Below are positions 18,844-27,586 of a DNA stretch of 64,000 bases, piece after piece. The DNA is from Bacterioplanes sanyensis. GTDB taxonomy: Bacteria > Pseudomonadota > Gammaproteobacteria > Pseudomonadales > Oceanobacteraceae. The position numbers were made by a program, and so were the translations under genes. Position 1 is the stretch's first letter, and every line of letters begins with the position of its first letter. Where the stretch lies: positions 366,822 to 430,821 of the forward strand of contig NZ_BMYY01000001.1 in the NCBI RefSeq assembly GCF_014652515.1, read 5' to 3'. The notes below the pieces were generated by a model. It was not told the DNA's origin. It did no database searches and saw only the letters and a program-made list of their open reading frames with translations.

Positions 18844-20090
18844 TCCAACACCTCGAAGGTGACGCCGGCATGTTGCTGTAGGCGCTCAATATAGCGCTGA
18901 TCAAACACCGATGCCGGTGTCCAAAAGCCGCCTTTAGGGCCAGTTTTCTGGCCTTTTTCGTGCAGATCAAGGGCCAGTGAGGCCGCGGCTTGGCCGAGCA
19001 TTTTACCGGTTGAGCCGTAGCCCGGGTCGCGATCTCCCGTGACTTTTACCTGCATGCTTTGCCCGTCGCGGCTGATGCCTTTAAAGCGAATATCAAAAAA
19101 GCCGTTTTCCTGTTGCTCGGGGCTAGGGCCTTCGCCGGGTTTTGGCAGCAGTGTTTTTTCCAATAACCAACGGCTGGGTTTGAGTGCCGCGCCGGCCATA
19201 AAAGCACCCAAACCACCGACTAATCCCATGGCGGTTAAACGACCACGCGTACCGCGGCCGGTGAGCATGGCTTCGTCATAAATAAAATCATCGCCGTAGG
19301 CGTTGTTGAGTAGGGCATTGGAGCGATGAACGATGCGGGTATTAATGGCCGCCATAATAAAAGGCGCGGACCAGGCGTTAAAATCGGCATCCAGTTTGGC
19401 GCCTTTTAGGTTGGGCTGGCGCGCACTAAAACCGTGGCCGGCAGGGCACAGGGCATAAGGGTTGGCCAATTGTTTGCGTAAATCTGGGTTGGCCACCGCT
19501 TCTTTGGTGAGGTTGACGATGCTGGCAACGGTGCCGCCAGACATGCCGCCTTTGGCCGCTTTAACGCGCATGCGTACTTGTTGTGCCGGCTGAGAGAAGC
19601 GCTGTTGCATGTGCTGCTGCAAAAAAGCAACGCCCATGTCAGAGGGCACCGAGTCAAACCCGCAGCTGTGCACAATGCGAGCGCCGCTCTCTTGGGCACG
19701 GGCCTCATATTTATCGATCATGGCTCGAATCCATTGCGGCTCACCGGTTAAGTCGCAATAGTCGGTGCCTGAGCCGGCGCAAACGCGAACCAGTGTTTCA
19801 CCGTATAAAGCGTATGGCCCCACCGTAGAGACCACCACATTCGTCTGTTCACATAAGGCTTGCAGCGCTTGTTCATCGGCGGCATCGGCAACAATAATGG
19901 GCACACGGCCAGCTTCATCGCCCAGTTCGTCCAATAGACTGCCGCGCAGCGTTTGCAGCTTGCGTTCTGAGCGTCCAGCGATGGCCCATTTTAGTTCACC
20001 GTCGAGGCCAAATTGCTTGGCCAGATAATGGGTAAGAATTTGGCCAACAAAGCTGCTGGCTCCAAATACCACGAGATCGTAGTGCGCCAT
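18840..20090 (-). CDS. Saccharopine dehydrogenase-like / trans-acting enoyl reductase family
   Basis: 416 residues starting MAHYDLVVFGASSFVGQIL after GAGGAACATT. The N-terminal Rossmann motif GASSFVG and ELKWAIAGRSERKLQTL, then VVSTVGPYALYGETLV, CDLTGEPQWIRAMIDKYEA and VHSCGFDSVPSDMG are the signature blocks of the saccharopine dehydrogenase NADP-binding superfamily, closest to the trans-acting enoyl reductases known from mycobacterial lipid synthesis. The true substrate in this organism is unknown, probably a lipid-linked or acyl substrate. It is divergent from a LysR regulator, which may control it. Confidence 0.85.
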   Translation of the reverse strand: MAHYDLVVFGASSFVGQILTHYLAKQFGLDGELKWAIAGRSERKLQTLRGSLLDELGDEAGRVPIIVADAADEQALQALCEQTNVVVSTVGPYALYGETLVRVCAGSGTDYCDLTGEPQWIRAMIDKYEARAQESGARIVHSCGFDSVPSDMGVAFLQQHMQQRFSQPAQQVRMRVKAAKGGMSGGTVASIVNLTKEAVANPDLRKQLANPYALCPAGHGFSARQPNLKGAKLDADFNAWSAPFIMAAINTRIVHRSNALLNNAYGDDFIYDEAMLTGRGTRGRLTAMGLVGGLGAFMAGAALKPSRWLLEKTLLPKPGEGPSPEQQENGFFDIRFKGISRDGQSMQVKVTGDRDPGYGSTGKMLGQAAASLALDLHEKGQKTGPKGGFWTPASVFDQRYIERLQQHAGVTFEVLD

Positions 20091-20224
20091 AATGTTCCTC
20101 GATGCGTTTTTATTTGGCGCTCAAGTTTACAGTGTTTGGCGTGACCGGTAAGGGGCATTTGCGCAAACCATATCGGCACAGTGGCCATTTGGTCAGAACA
20201 AAAAATAAGTGGTGGTGTGAGATT

Positions 20225-21106
20225 GTGGAGTTAAAGCACATTAAAGCGTTTGTCAGCGTCATGGACTGCGGTTCGCTGTCGGCGGCTGCCCGCCAGCTGG
20301 GTAAAGGTCAGTCGCTGTTAAGTCAATGGATCAGTGAGCTGGAGGCCGATACGGGGTTGGCCTTGTTCGAGCGCAGCGGCAATCGTGCGGTGCCAACATC
20401 GCAAGCCTGGCAGTGGTTGCCATGGGCGCAACAGGCGCTGTCGGAGTTGGAAGCGCTGGAGCGGCGAACCCAAGCGCTGGCCGGCGATGAGCTGTGGCAA
20501 TTGCAGTTAGCGATTGAGCACAGTTTAACCGCCGACTGGCTCGCCCCAGCGCTGCGCGACTGGCATAAGCAATGGCCCGGGCGTTGTATTCAGCTCAGTG
20601 GCTGCAGTCGCGATGAATTGATTGATGGCTTGCAACAACAGCATTGGCATCTCGGGGTGGGCTATGAACACGAAGATCACATGGCCGAAGTGTCTTATCA
20701 GCGCTTGGGTGAGCTAACGGAAGTGTATGTGGCCAGCCCGGATTGGCTGGCGTCTGTGCACAGCAAACTCGATGCCGCAGCGCTGCGGCAGGCCACCGAG
20801 CTGGTGTGGGCACAAGCCAGCGATGGCTGTGAGTCCGCCTTGAATCTCAATGCTTGGCTGATAGCAGAACTGACGCTGCTCAAGCAGCTGGCGTGTCAGG
20901 GTGTTGGCTATGCGTTGTTACCACAGTGGGCGGTGGCTGAGGAACTGACTGTCGGCAGTTTGCAGGTGTTTCAGCCGACCTTTGAAACACCCACCTTGGT
21001 CAGGCGCATTGAAATGCTATGGCCAGCTGGGCTGGAGTTGCAAGCGCCAGTGGCCAGTTTGCAGCAGTTATTGGTGCAGCACGGCGTTAAAAAGCCACGG
21101 CGTTAA
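20225..21106 (+). CDS. LysR family transcriptional regulator
   Basis: 293 residues from GTG 20225 (MELKHIKAFVSVMDCGSLS). N-terminal winged helix-turn-helix with SLSAAARQLGKGQSLLSQWI and LEADTGLALFERSGN, followed by a linker helix and a periplasmic-binding-like effector domain (LQLAIEHSLTADWLAPAL, VGYALLPQWAVAEELTVGSL). The upstream in-frame extension to 20102 lacks family resemblance. It is transcribed away from the enoyl-reductase-like gene across about 134 bases, the usual geometry for a LysR regulator of its divergent neighbour. The effector is unknown. Its TAA overlaps the stop of the next gene on TTAA. Confidence 0.92.
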   Translation: MELKHIKAFVSVMDCGSLSAAARQLGKGQSLLSQWISELEADTGLALFERSGNRAVPTSQAWQWLPWAQQALSELEALERRTQALAGDELWQLQLAIEHSLTADWLAPALRDWHKQWPGRCIQLSGCSRDELIDGLQQQHWHLGVGYEHEDHMAEVSYQRLGELTEVYVASPDWLASVHSKLDAAALRQATELVWAQASDGCESALNLNAWLIAELTLLKQLACQGVGYALLPQWAVAEELTVGSLQVFQPTFETPTLVRRIEMLWPAGLELQAPVASLQQLLVQHGVKKPRR

Positions 21107-22770
21107 AAATCTTCGTGCTGAAAAGTAATGTCGCCATTCATCATCGTCAGCAATACGCGTGTGTCGCGTAATTGCTGTGGCGCCACCGTTAACGGGTTTT
21201 GATCAATTACGATCAAATCGGCGTGTTTGCCGACCTCTAACGTGCCGGTGCGCTCTTCGCTGCGCATTAAAAAAGCGGCATCGCGGGTATAGGCCGCCAA
21301 AGCTTGCTCCACTCGAATGCTTTGCTCGCCTCGATTCACCGCATTGTGAATGCCAATAAATGGGTTCAGGCTACTGACGGTCCAGTCGCTGCTCAGCACC
21401 ACGGTTGCCTGGCTGTCGAGCAAATCTTTCAACCGGTAAGCTTGGTCAATGCGATCACCAATATACGGTCTTTGCCAGTCATGGTTGTGGGGCAGGGTAA
21501 AGTCCCCCGCGACCTGCATGTCGGCAATCACACCTAATTGTGCAAAGCGCGGCAAGTCGTCATCGTCGACCATTTCAACGTGGGTCAGGCGATGGCGTTG
21601 CTGCGGGGCGGGGTGGCTGGCAATGGCATTTAATGCTTCGTGCACGCCACGATCGCCAATGGTATGGATATGAAAATCAAAGCCTGCGGGCTGCAGTTGA
21701 GCAATATAATGCGCCAGCCGCGACTGGTCGAAATAATTCAACCCGCGCGTAGGCACATCGGGCAAGCTGTGTTGATAGGGTTGTTTTAACGCCGCGGTGG
21801 TGTTGTGAATAATGCCATCGCTGTAAATTTTTATTTGATTGATTTGCAATAAGCGCTTGGGATCGTAGCGATATTGCTGCTTCAAAAAGTCAATTTGTGC
21901 CGCATCAGCCATGAGCGGGTAGGCCCATAACCCCAAATTGACGCGCGTTTTAAGCGCGCCATCGAGCTCTGCCTGGTGCCAAACATCCAGCCAACCACGT
22001 TGCCAGTAAACCCGTGCATCAGCGATCGACGTAATGCCATGGCGCGCCATTTCATCCATGGCCCACAGCAGACCATCGTAATAGAGATCGAAGCTTTCCT
22101 CCGTCGGCTGGTAAGCCAGATCAAACGCCGCTTCGGCAGCCGTTTCCAATAAAATACCGTTAGGCTCGCCATCTTTATCGCGCAAGATGATGCCGCCGGG
22201 TGGATTATGGCTGTCAGCGTGGTAATTCAGTCGCGCCAGTGCTTCAGAGTTAACCCAAGCGGAATGAGAGCTTTGCTCCATAATGACAACCGGTCTGTCA
22301 CTGATCCATTGATCGAGCAGTTGGCGAGGGTTGTCTTCTTCGATGAGCCAGTGCAACTCATGGCCATAGGCGGTCAGCCAGTCGGTACCGACTTGATGCT
22401 GACGGCAATCCAGCAAGGGCTGGCGCAGCTCAGCCAAGTTATCGGCCTCTAGCCAGCAATTGCCGCCCACTTCGGCACCGGCCTCCAATGCGTGCACATG
22501 GCTGTCATGAATACCAGGCATGATGGTCAGGCCTTCGAGGTCAATGATGTCGGCATCTTGTTGGTAGCGCTGCTGTGCCTGCTGGCTGCTGCCGATAAAC
22601 TCAATGCGACCATCGCGCACCGCTAATGCATCGTGCAAATGCGGGGCGTCGGTCATGGTGATCAGGTCAGCATTAATAAAGACTGTGGCAGGGTTAGTGG
22701 TTGTGGGTTCGGCGGTCGAGTGGCAGGCCAGCAAGGTGGCGCTGGCCAATAGTGTCATCAAAGTTTTCAT
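21103..22770 (-). CDS. Lipoprotein amidohydrolase (YtcJ-like)
   Basis: 555 residues from ATG 22770 with lipoprotein signal MKTLMTLLASATLLAC (lipobox LLAC). Metal-dependent amidohydrolase of the YtcJ/AepA type: early strand VFINADLITMTD, LTIMPGIHDSHVHALEAG with the HxH metal pair, KIYSDGIIHNTTAAL, FHIHTIGDRGVHEAL, HVEMVDDDDLPRFAQLGV, VLSSDWTVSSLNPFIGI, and the C-terminal GTLEVGKHADLIVID. This subfamily includes secreted or periplasmic hydrolases of mostly unknown substrate. The lipid anchor places it at a membrane facing the periplasm. A TTG at 22788 is an alternative but would spoil the signal peptide. Confidence 0.9.
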   Translation of the reverse strand: MKTLMTLLASATLLACHSTAEPTTTNPATVFINADLITMTDAPHLHDALAVRDGRIEFIGSSQQAQQRYQQDADIIDLEGLTIMPGIHDSHVHALEAGAEVGGNCWLEADNLAELRQPLLDCRQHQVGTDWLTAYGHELHWLIEEDNPRQLLDQWISDRPVVIMEQSSHSAWVNSEALARLNYHADSHNPPGGIILRDKDGEPNGILLETAAEAAFDLAYQPTEESFDLYYDGLLWAMDEMARHGITSIADARVYWQRGWLDVWHQAELDGALKTRVNLGLWAYPLMADAAQIDFLKQQYRYDPKRLLQINQIKIYSDGIIHNTTAALKQPYQHSLPDVPTRGLNYFDQSRLAHYIAQLQPAGFDFHIHTIGDRGVHEALNAIASHPAPQQRHRLTHVEMVDDDDLPRFAQLGVIADMQVAGDFTLPHNHDWQRPYIGDRIDQAYRLKDLLDSQATVVLSSDWTVSSLNPFIGIHNAVNRGEQSIRVEQALAAYTRDAAFLMRSEERTGTLEVGKHADLIVIDQNPLTVAPQQLRDTRVLLTMMNGDITFQHEDF

Positions 22771-22959
22771 GGCAAGGTCAACAATCAATAAGGTTGGGCA
22801 AACTTTAGACCAGCGCCTCGGTGGGCAAAAATGAGTCGCTATCTGTTTTTTTGATAGCGGCGGTAGTTTCCCGTGCGTAATGTACTGGCTGGCGCCAGCT
22901 CGGTGTGACCGATAAGCTTGAGTGTGGTGTTAAGTTAAGGTGGCGACAGTGGAGAGGCA

Positions 22960-23730
22960 ATGTCGACAAGCGTAGGTTGGTTAGATTGGGCAGCATTGGG
23001 CTGGTTTATGTGGTGTTGGATCAGCTACTCCTTATTCGCTAAGCGTCGGGCAAAAAATACGGCGTCCCTGTCGTCTGTGTTGCATGTGCATCGAATCAAC
23101 TGGATGCGGCGTTTACTGCAGCGAGAAGTCCGTGTCAGTGACGCCGCATTGCTGTCCAACTTGGAACGCAACGTCACGTTTTTCGCTTCTTCCTGTGTGC
23201 TGGTGTTGGCCGGTTTATTAACGGCGCTGACGGCGACGCAACAAATTCATGACGTTATTGCTGATATTTCTTTTGCGGCAGAAAGCTCCATTTTGTTGGT
23301 GGAACTGAAAATTTTGCTGTTGATTGGCATCTTTATTTACGCCTTTTTCACGTTTACCTGGTCGATGCGCCAGTTTGGTTTTGCATCTGTGTTGGTCGGT
23401 GCGGCGCCGGCGCCGGAAGATGATCATGTCACGGCCAATGAGCGGCGTAATTTTGCAATATTTGCCGCCAAAGTCATTGATCAGGCCAGCCACAGTTACA
23501 ACTACGGCCTGCGGGCATTTTATTATTCATTAGCGGCGGTGAGCTGGTTTTTAGGCCCTTGGTATTTTGTCGCAGCAGCCACCACCGTGGTGGGCGTGTT
23601 GTTTCAACGCGAGTTTCGCTCTTCTTCGCTGAAAGCGTTAAAGCAGGTAGAAAATGTCGGCGAGCGCCTGTTTCATGATGACAAAGACCTGTACCGTCGC
23701 TCACTTAAAAAGAATGATGAGGCGCATTAA
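22960..23730 (+). CDS. DUF599 family membrane protein
   Basis: 256 residues with four predicted membrane helices: near residues 10-27 (LGWFMWCWISYSLFA), 75-95 (FFASSCVLVLAGLLTAL), 120-140 (ILLLIGIFIYAFFTFTW) and 185-215 (FYYSLAAVSWFLGPWYFVAA). The segment NWMRRLLQREVRVSDAALLSNLERNVTFFASS splits into pieces that match the DUF599 pattern of Arg, Asp and Asn residues before the second helix. Function is unknown. ATG 22960 follows GAGAGGCA. Its stop overlaps the next gene by one base (TAATG), so the two are translationally coupled. Confidence 0.85.
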   Translation: MSTSVGWLDWAALGWFMWCWISYSLFAKRRAKNTASLSSVLHVHRINWMRRLLQREVRVSDAALLSNLERNVTFFASSCVLVLAGLLTALTATQQIHDVIADISFAAESSILLVELKILLLIGIFIYAFFTFTWSMRQFGFASVLVGAAPAPEDDHVTANERRNFAIFAAKVIDQASHSYNYGLRAFYYSLAAVSWFLGPWYFVAAATTVVGVLFQREFRSSSLKALKQVENVGERLFHDDKDLYRRSLKKNDEAH

Positions 23731-24212
23731 TGGCACTGGATATCATTGGCTTGATCGTTGTGCTGGCTCTGGTCGGCTATGGCTGGTACCGAGCCAAGCA
23801 GCAAAGTCAGCGCTGGGCGCACAATAAGCGCGAAGGTGAGCGCTACTGGCAACAGCAGCGTCAGCGGGAAGGTGTTGTAGAGGTCGGTGATGGCGTGCTG
23901 ATGGAATATCAGCAGCACGGTGCAGGCACAGAGTCACCGCAGGCAACTCAACGTATTCATGTTCATTACACCGGCCGGTTGGTGGACGGCACTGTGTTCG
24001 ACTGCTCACGTCAGCGCGGCGAAGCGCTGCAGTTGTGCCCTCACCAGGTCATTGTCGGCTGGCAGCAAGCACTGCAAACCATGGTCGTGGGCGACCGCGT
24101 TGAACTCACCATTCCTGCTCAGTTGGCGTATGGTCGTCGCAAAGCCGGTGCAATATTGCCGTATTCCACACTGATTTTTGATCTTGAGTTGTTGGCAGTA
24201 GAAGCCAACTGA
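23730..24212 (+). CDS. Membrane-anchored FKBP-type peptidyl-prolyl isomerase
   Basis: 160 residues. An N-terminal membrane helix (IIGLIVVLALVGYGWY) is followed by a short charged linker and an FKBP domain: IHVHYTGRLVDGTVFDCS, VIVGWQQALQTMVVGDRVEL, IPAQLAYGRRKAG and LIFDLELL. FKBP isomerases speed cis-trans rotation at prolines; the anchor probably places the domain in the periplasm. It overlaps the DUF599 gene by one base and is followed by a structured 236-base spacer. Confidence 0.93.
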   Translation: MALDIIGLIVVLALVGYGWYRAKQQSQRWAHNKREGERYWQQQRQREGVVEVGDGVLMEYQQHGAGTESPQATQRIHVHYTGRLVDGTVFDCSRQRGEALQLCPHQVIVGWQQALQTMVVGDRVELTIPAQLAYGRRKAGAILPYSTLIFDLELLAVEAN

Positions 24213-24259
24213 TAGCCTGACCAGCGACGTTCTAGTCAATTTTTTTCTCAGTCATTTTT

Positions 24260-24448
24260 CTTCTAAAAACCAGACAATGCTTGTCTGGTTTGCTGCCTCT
24301 GCGCTACTCCTAAGCCTAATTGGCGGGTGATTAGGCTTCGCATCGAATGCGTCGCATAGCCCGCCGCCGTCAACAGGCTTCGTTGCCTGATCCGGCCACA
24401 AGCCATCGATCAGGCGTTAGAAATCGGCCACAAGCCGGAGGTATAGCC
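24260..24448 (+). promoter_or_regulatory. Structured leader RNA candidate before leucine dehydrogenase/bkd operon
   Basis: Seen directly: hairpin A, 10-bp perfect stem 24267-24276 with 24282-24291; hairpin B, 9-bp perfect stem 24312-24320 with 24330-24338; B's loop GGCGGG (24322-24327) is perfectly complementary to CCCGCC (24360-24365), a possible pseudoknot; hairpin C, CGCAT/ATGCG (24339-24351); two mutually exclusive stems, CAGGC/GCCTG (24374-24389) and GCCTGATC/GATCAGGC (24385-24392 with 24408-24415); and a repeated 12-mer cggccacaagcc (24393, 24425), each able to form GGC-CACAA-GCC. The last one ends at the GGAGG ribosome binding site (24437-24441). Inference: an RNA switch or attenuator controlling branched-chain amino acid catabolism. 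I do not recognise it as a known riboswitch class. Part of it could act as the FKBP terminator or as DNA operators. Confidence 0.5.
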
Positions 24449-25531
24449 ATGTTTGATCCCATCGTTCAACACCGCTGTGAGGCGGTGCATAGCTTCGTAC
24501 ACATTCCTGACAACAACCCAGATGCACCTTGGCGTGCCGTCATCGCCGTGCACTCCACCCGGCGAGGGCCAGCCTTGGGCGGCTGCCGATTTGTGCCTTA
24601 TCAAAGCGGTGATGATGCGCTCCAAGATGCCCTGCGCTTGGCCCAGGGGATGAGTCGCAAGGCGGCGCTGGCCGGCTTGGATCTAGGCGGTGGTAAAGCC
24701 GTCATTATGATGCCCGAGGGCGTGTTCGACCGGCAGGCGCTGTTTCGTTGGTTTGGCCATTGTGTCGAACGCCTGTCAGGTGAATACATCACCGCCATGG
24801 ATGCCGGTACGCAAGTGGAAGATATGGATGAGATTTTCCGCCACACCCGTCATGTTGCCAGTCACAGCCAGATTGGCGACCCTTCACCGCATACAGCCAG
24901 AGGGGTGTGGCAGGCGATTCGCTATGTGCTCCATGAGGTGCTTGGCCTAGCGCCGACCAAGAGCCGGGTTGCTGTGCAAGGGTTAGGGCATGTGGGTATG
25001 TTGTTGACACAACACCTGTTAGATAACGGTGTGCAGGTGGTCGTCAGTGATGTCAATTCAGATCGGTGTCAGCAGGCTCAGAGCATGGGTGCCAGCGTGG
25101 TGGCGCCGGAGCAAATCCTGCAACAGAAGGTAGATTTATTGGCCCCTTGTGCTTTGGGTGGGGTCATTCATGCCGGCAATCTCGATGAGCTTAATTGCCA
25201 AGCCATTGTTGGAGCAGCCAATAATCAGCTCGAAGACGCCGATTGTGGGCGTGAACTGCATCAGCGGGGCATTGTTATCGCTCCGGATTATCTGGTCAAT
25301 GCGGGCGGTTTGGTGTTTGCCTCAGGCCGCTATCAGGGGTGGTCAGATGAACGCATAGCGGCCCAAATTGACAGCATTACTGAACATTTGGGTGACTTAC
25401 TGCGCCAATCACAACAGCGCGACATCGCCGTCAATGTATTGGCCGATCAACTGGCTGACGAAGCCATTGCTGCCGGCCACTATCAACCTGCCACCCATGA
25501 CATGGGCAAGGAGGCACTATGGAGCCTGTAA
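24449..25531 (+). CDS. Leucine/valine dehydrogenase (Glu/Leu/Phe/Val dehydrogenase family)
   Basis: 360 residues from ATG 24449, seven bases after GGAGG. Matches the leucine/phenylalanine/valine dehydrogenase branch: STRRGPALGGCRFVPY, MSRKAALAGLDLGGGKAVI with the catalytic Lys83, the TAMDAGTQVEDMD loop, then the NAD-binding VAVQGLGHVGMLLTQHL, LLAPCALGGVIH and IVIAPDYLVNAGGL. It oxidatively deaminates branched-chain amino acids to 2-oxoacids with NAD+. The next three genes encode a branched-chain 2-oxoacid dehydrogenase, which supports leucine/valine over phenylalanine or glutamate. First gene of the operon; its 3' end overlaps the E1 alpha start by 13 bases. Confidence 0.93.
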   Translation: MFDPIVQHRCEAVHSFVHIPDNNPDAPWRAVIAVHSTRRGPALGGCRFVPYQSGDDALQDALRLAQGMSRKAALAGLDLGGGKAVIMMPEGVFDRQALFRWFGHCVERLSGEYITAMDAGTQVEDMDEIFRHTRHVASHSQIGDPSPHTARGVWQAIRYVLHEVLGLAPTKSRVAVQGLGHVGMLLTQHLLDNGVQVVVSDVNSDRCQQAQSMGASVVAPEQILQQKVDLLAPCALGGVIHAGNLDELNCQAIVGAANNQLEDADCGRELHQRGIVIAPDYLVNAGGLVFASGRYQGWSDERIAAQIDSITEHLGDLLRQSQQRDIAVNVLADQLADEAIAAGHYQPATHDMGKEALWSL

Positions 25532-26586
25532 TGCAAACGGTGCGCTACTTGGATGATCAAGGTCATACCTGCCAAGAGCTGCCATTGTGGGCACACGAAA
25601 TGGAGCCGCTGCTGGAGTGTTATCGCTGGATGCTGCTCACCCGCCAGTTTGACCAAAAGGCCATTGCTTTGCAGCGCACTGGCCAACTAGGCACTTATCC
25701 GTCCAGTCTTGGGCAAGAGGCCATTGCCGTGACCTTGGGGTTGGCAATGGAGCCCGATGATGTGCTGGTGCCCTATTACCGGGACCATGGCACCCAGTTG
25801 ATACGCGGCTGCGGTATGAAAGACATCTTGCTCTACTGGGGCGGTGATGAACGCGGCAGTGCTGCGGGCCCGCAGCAAGACTTCCCGGTTTGTGTACCCA
25901 TCGCCACGCAATGTGGCCACGCCGTGGGGGCGGCAAAAGCGTTGCAGCTGCAGGGGCGCTCCCAGGCAGTGGCCTGCACATTGGGCGATGGCGCGTCATC
26001 TAAAGGGGATTTTCTAGAAGCGCTCAACTTGGCGGGCTTGTGGCAGCTGCCGGTGGTGTTTGTGCTCAACAACAACCAATGGGCCATCTCCGTATCGCGG
26101 CAAAAGCAATGCGCAGCCAGCGCCTTGGCTTTGAAAGGCATGGGGGCGGGAGTGCGCTCGGTGCAGGTCGATGGCAATGATGTTATCGCCATGTTTGATG
26201 AGTTGACTCAAGCATTAGAAGCCGCTCGCGCTGGGCAGGGGCCGACGTTAATTGAGGCGATCAGTTATCGTTTGAGTGATCACACCACCGCCGATGACGC
26301 CAGCCGCTATTGCCCACAAGAGGAGCTGCAGCAGGCTTGGAAAAAGGAGCCCGTGGCACGCCTCAAGCGCTTTCTCACCAGCCAGGGAGCTTGGACAGAA
26401 GCTTTAGAGCAAAAATGGCTCGAGCATTGCCAGCACACCGTGAACAGCGCAGTGCAGCATTATCTCGAGTATTCACCGCAATTGCCGGAAGCCATGTTTG
26501 ATCATCTTTATGAAGACTGGCCAACGGTGATGGAGGATCAGTTGCAGGCCTTTGCCGAACGACGTCAGCGGCGTCTGGGAGAGTAG
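25519..26586 (+). CDS. bkdA1: Branched-chain 2-oxoacid dehydrogenase E1 alpha subunit
   Basis: 355 residues, starting ATG 25519 after AAGGAGG inside the preceding gene. Thiamine-diphosphate E1 alpha subunit: QRTGQLGTYPSSLGQEAIAV, VPYYRDHGTQLIRG, and the ThDP/Mg motif GDGASSKGDFLEALN ending in VFVLNNNQWAISV. The YRLSDHTTADDASRY segment matches the phosphorylation-loop region of branched-chain E1 alpha more than pyruvate E1 alpha. With the beta subunit it decarboxylates branched 2-oxoacids and transfers the acyl group to lipoyl-E2. Gene symbol assigned by operon context. Confidence 0.93.
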   Translation: MEPVMQTVRYLDDQGHTCQELPLWAHEMEPLLECYRWMLLTRQFDQKAIALQRTGQLGTYPSSLGQEAIAVTLGLAMEPDDVLVPYYRDHGTQLIRGCGMKDILLYWGGDERGSAAGPQQDFPVCVPIATQCGHAVGAAKALQLQGRSQAVACTLGDGASSKGDFLEALNLAGLWQLPVVFVLNNNQWAISVSRQKQCAASALALKGMGAGVRSVQVDGNDVIAMFDELTQALEAARAGQGPTLIEAISYRLSDHTTADDASRYCPQEELQQAWKKEPVARLKRFLTSQGAWTEALEQKWLEHCQHTVNSAVQHYLEYSPQLPEAMFDHLYEDWPTVMEDQLQAFAERRQRRLGE

Positions 26587-26589
26587 CGC

Positions 26590-27573
26590 ATGAGTGTTCA
26601 AGATTTGACCATGGTTGAGGCCGTCAACCTAGCCCTGCATCGGGCCATGGCTGCGGATGAGTCGGTGGTGTGCTTAGGGGAGGACATCGGCGTCAATGGC
26701 GGGGTGTTCCGTGCCACGGTGGGGCTGCAAGAGCGGTTTGGCGAGCAGCGAGTAATGGACACGCCGTTGGCGGAAACCTTGATAGCGGGTGCTTCCATCG
26801 GCATGGCGGCCAGCGGCCTGAAGCCTGTGATGGAAATTCAGTTTATGGGCTTTATCTTTCCCGCTTTTGAACAGCTGATCACGCATGCCGCGCGAATGCG
26901 CAATCGCACTCGAGGGCGCATGCAGTGTCCATTAGTAGTGCGCGCGCCTTTCGGTGGCGGCATTCATGCGCCTGAACATCATTCCGAAAGCACAGAGGCG
27001 CTGTTGGCGCATATACCCGGTATCAGAGTGGTCATTCCGTCGTCGCCACGGCGTGCCTATGGGTTGCTGCTTAGCGCCATTGATAGCCCGGATCCCGTAG
27101 TGTTTCTTGAACCCAAACGCTTATATCGAGTGCAAAAGCAACCGCTGGCCGACGATGGCGAGCGCCTGCCTTTGGACAGTTGTTTTACGCTGCGAGAAGG
27201 TCAGGATGTAACTTTGATTACTTGGGGAGCGTGTGTGCGTGAAACCTTATTGGCTGCCGATCAGTTGCAGGAGCGGGGAATCGCTGCTGAAGTCATAGAT
27301 GTCGCGACGGTATCGCCACTGGACATGGCGACGTTGCGCCAGTCGGTGATCAAAACCGGGCGCTGCGTCATCGTGCATGAGGCCTGTCGCAGTGGTGGTA
27401 TAGGCGCTGATATTGCCGCGCAGCTGGCGGAGCAGGCATTTGATTATTTGCAGGCACCGATTCAGCGCGTCACCGGCTTTGATACGCCAATGCCTTACTT
27501 CCGTCAGGAGCAATGGTATCTGGCGGATGCAGATGACATTTGCGCCGCGGTGAAGGCGGTAATGGATTACTAA
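26590..27573 (+). CDS. bkdA2: Branched-chain 2-oxoacid dehydrogenase E1 beta subunit
   Basis: 327 residues, starting MSVQDLTMVEAVNLALHRAM. E1 beta blocks are clear: VVCLGEDIGVNGGVFRATVG, RVMDTPLAETLIAGASIGMA, GLKPVMEIQFMGFIFPAFEQ, PLVVRAPFGGGIHAPEHHSE, VVIPSSPRRAYGLLLSA, and the C-terminal transketolase domain with CVIVHEACRSGGIGADIAA. It lies three bases after the alpha subunit stop and 13 bases before the E2 start. Forms the alpha2-beta2 decarboxylase with the preceding gene product. Confidence 0.95.
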   Translation: MSVQDLTMVEAVNLALHRAMAADESVVCLGEDIGVNGGVFRATVGLQERFGEQRVMDTPLAETLIAGASIGMAASGLKPVMEIQFMGFIFPAFEQLITHAARMRNRTRGRMQCPLVVRAPFGGGIHAPEHHSESTEALLAHIPGIRVVIPSSPRRAYGLLLSAIDSPDPVVFLEPKRLYRVQKQPLADDGERLPLDSCFTLREGQDVTLITWGACVRETLLAADQLQERGIAAEVIDVATVSPLDMATLRQSVIKTGRCVIVHEACRSGGIGADIAAQLAEQAFDYLQAPIQRVTGFDTPMPYFRQEQWYLADADDICAAVKAVMDY

Positions 27574-27586
27574 TCGGGAGCAGCCC

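Noticed and set aside
21195-21215. FNR-like half-sites TTGATCAATTACGATCAA
   Set aside because: Spacing of the half-sites is wrong (8 bases between TTGAT and ATCAA) and the sequence is within the amidohydrolase gene.
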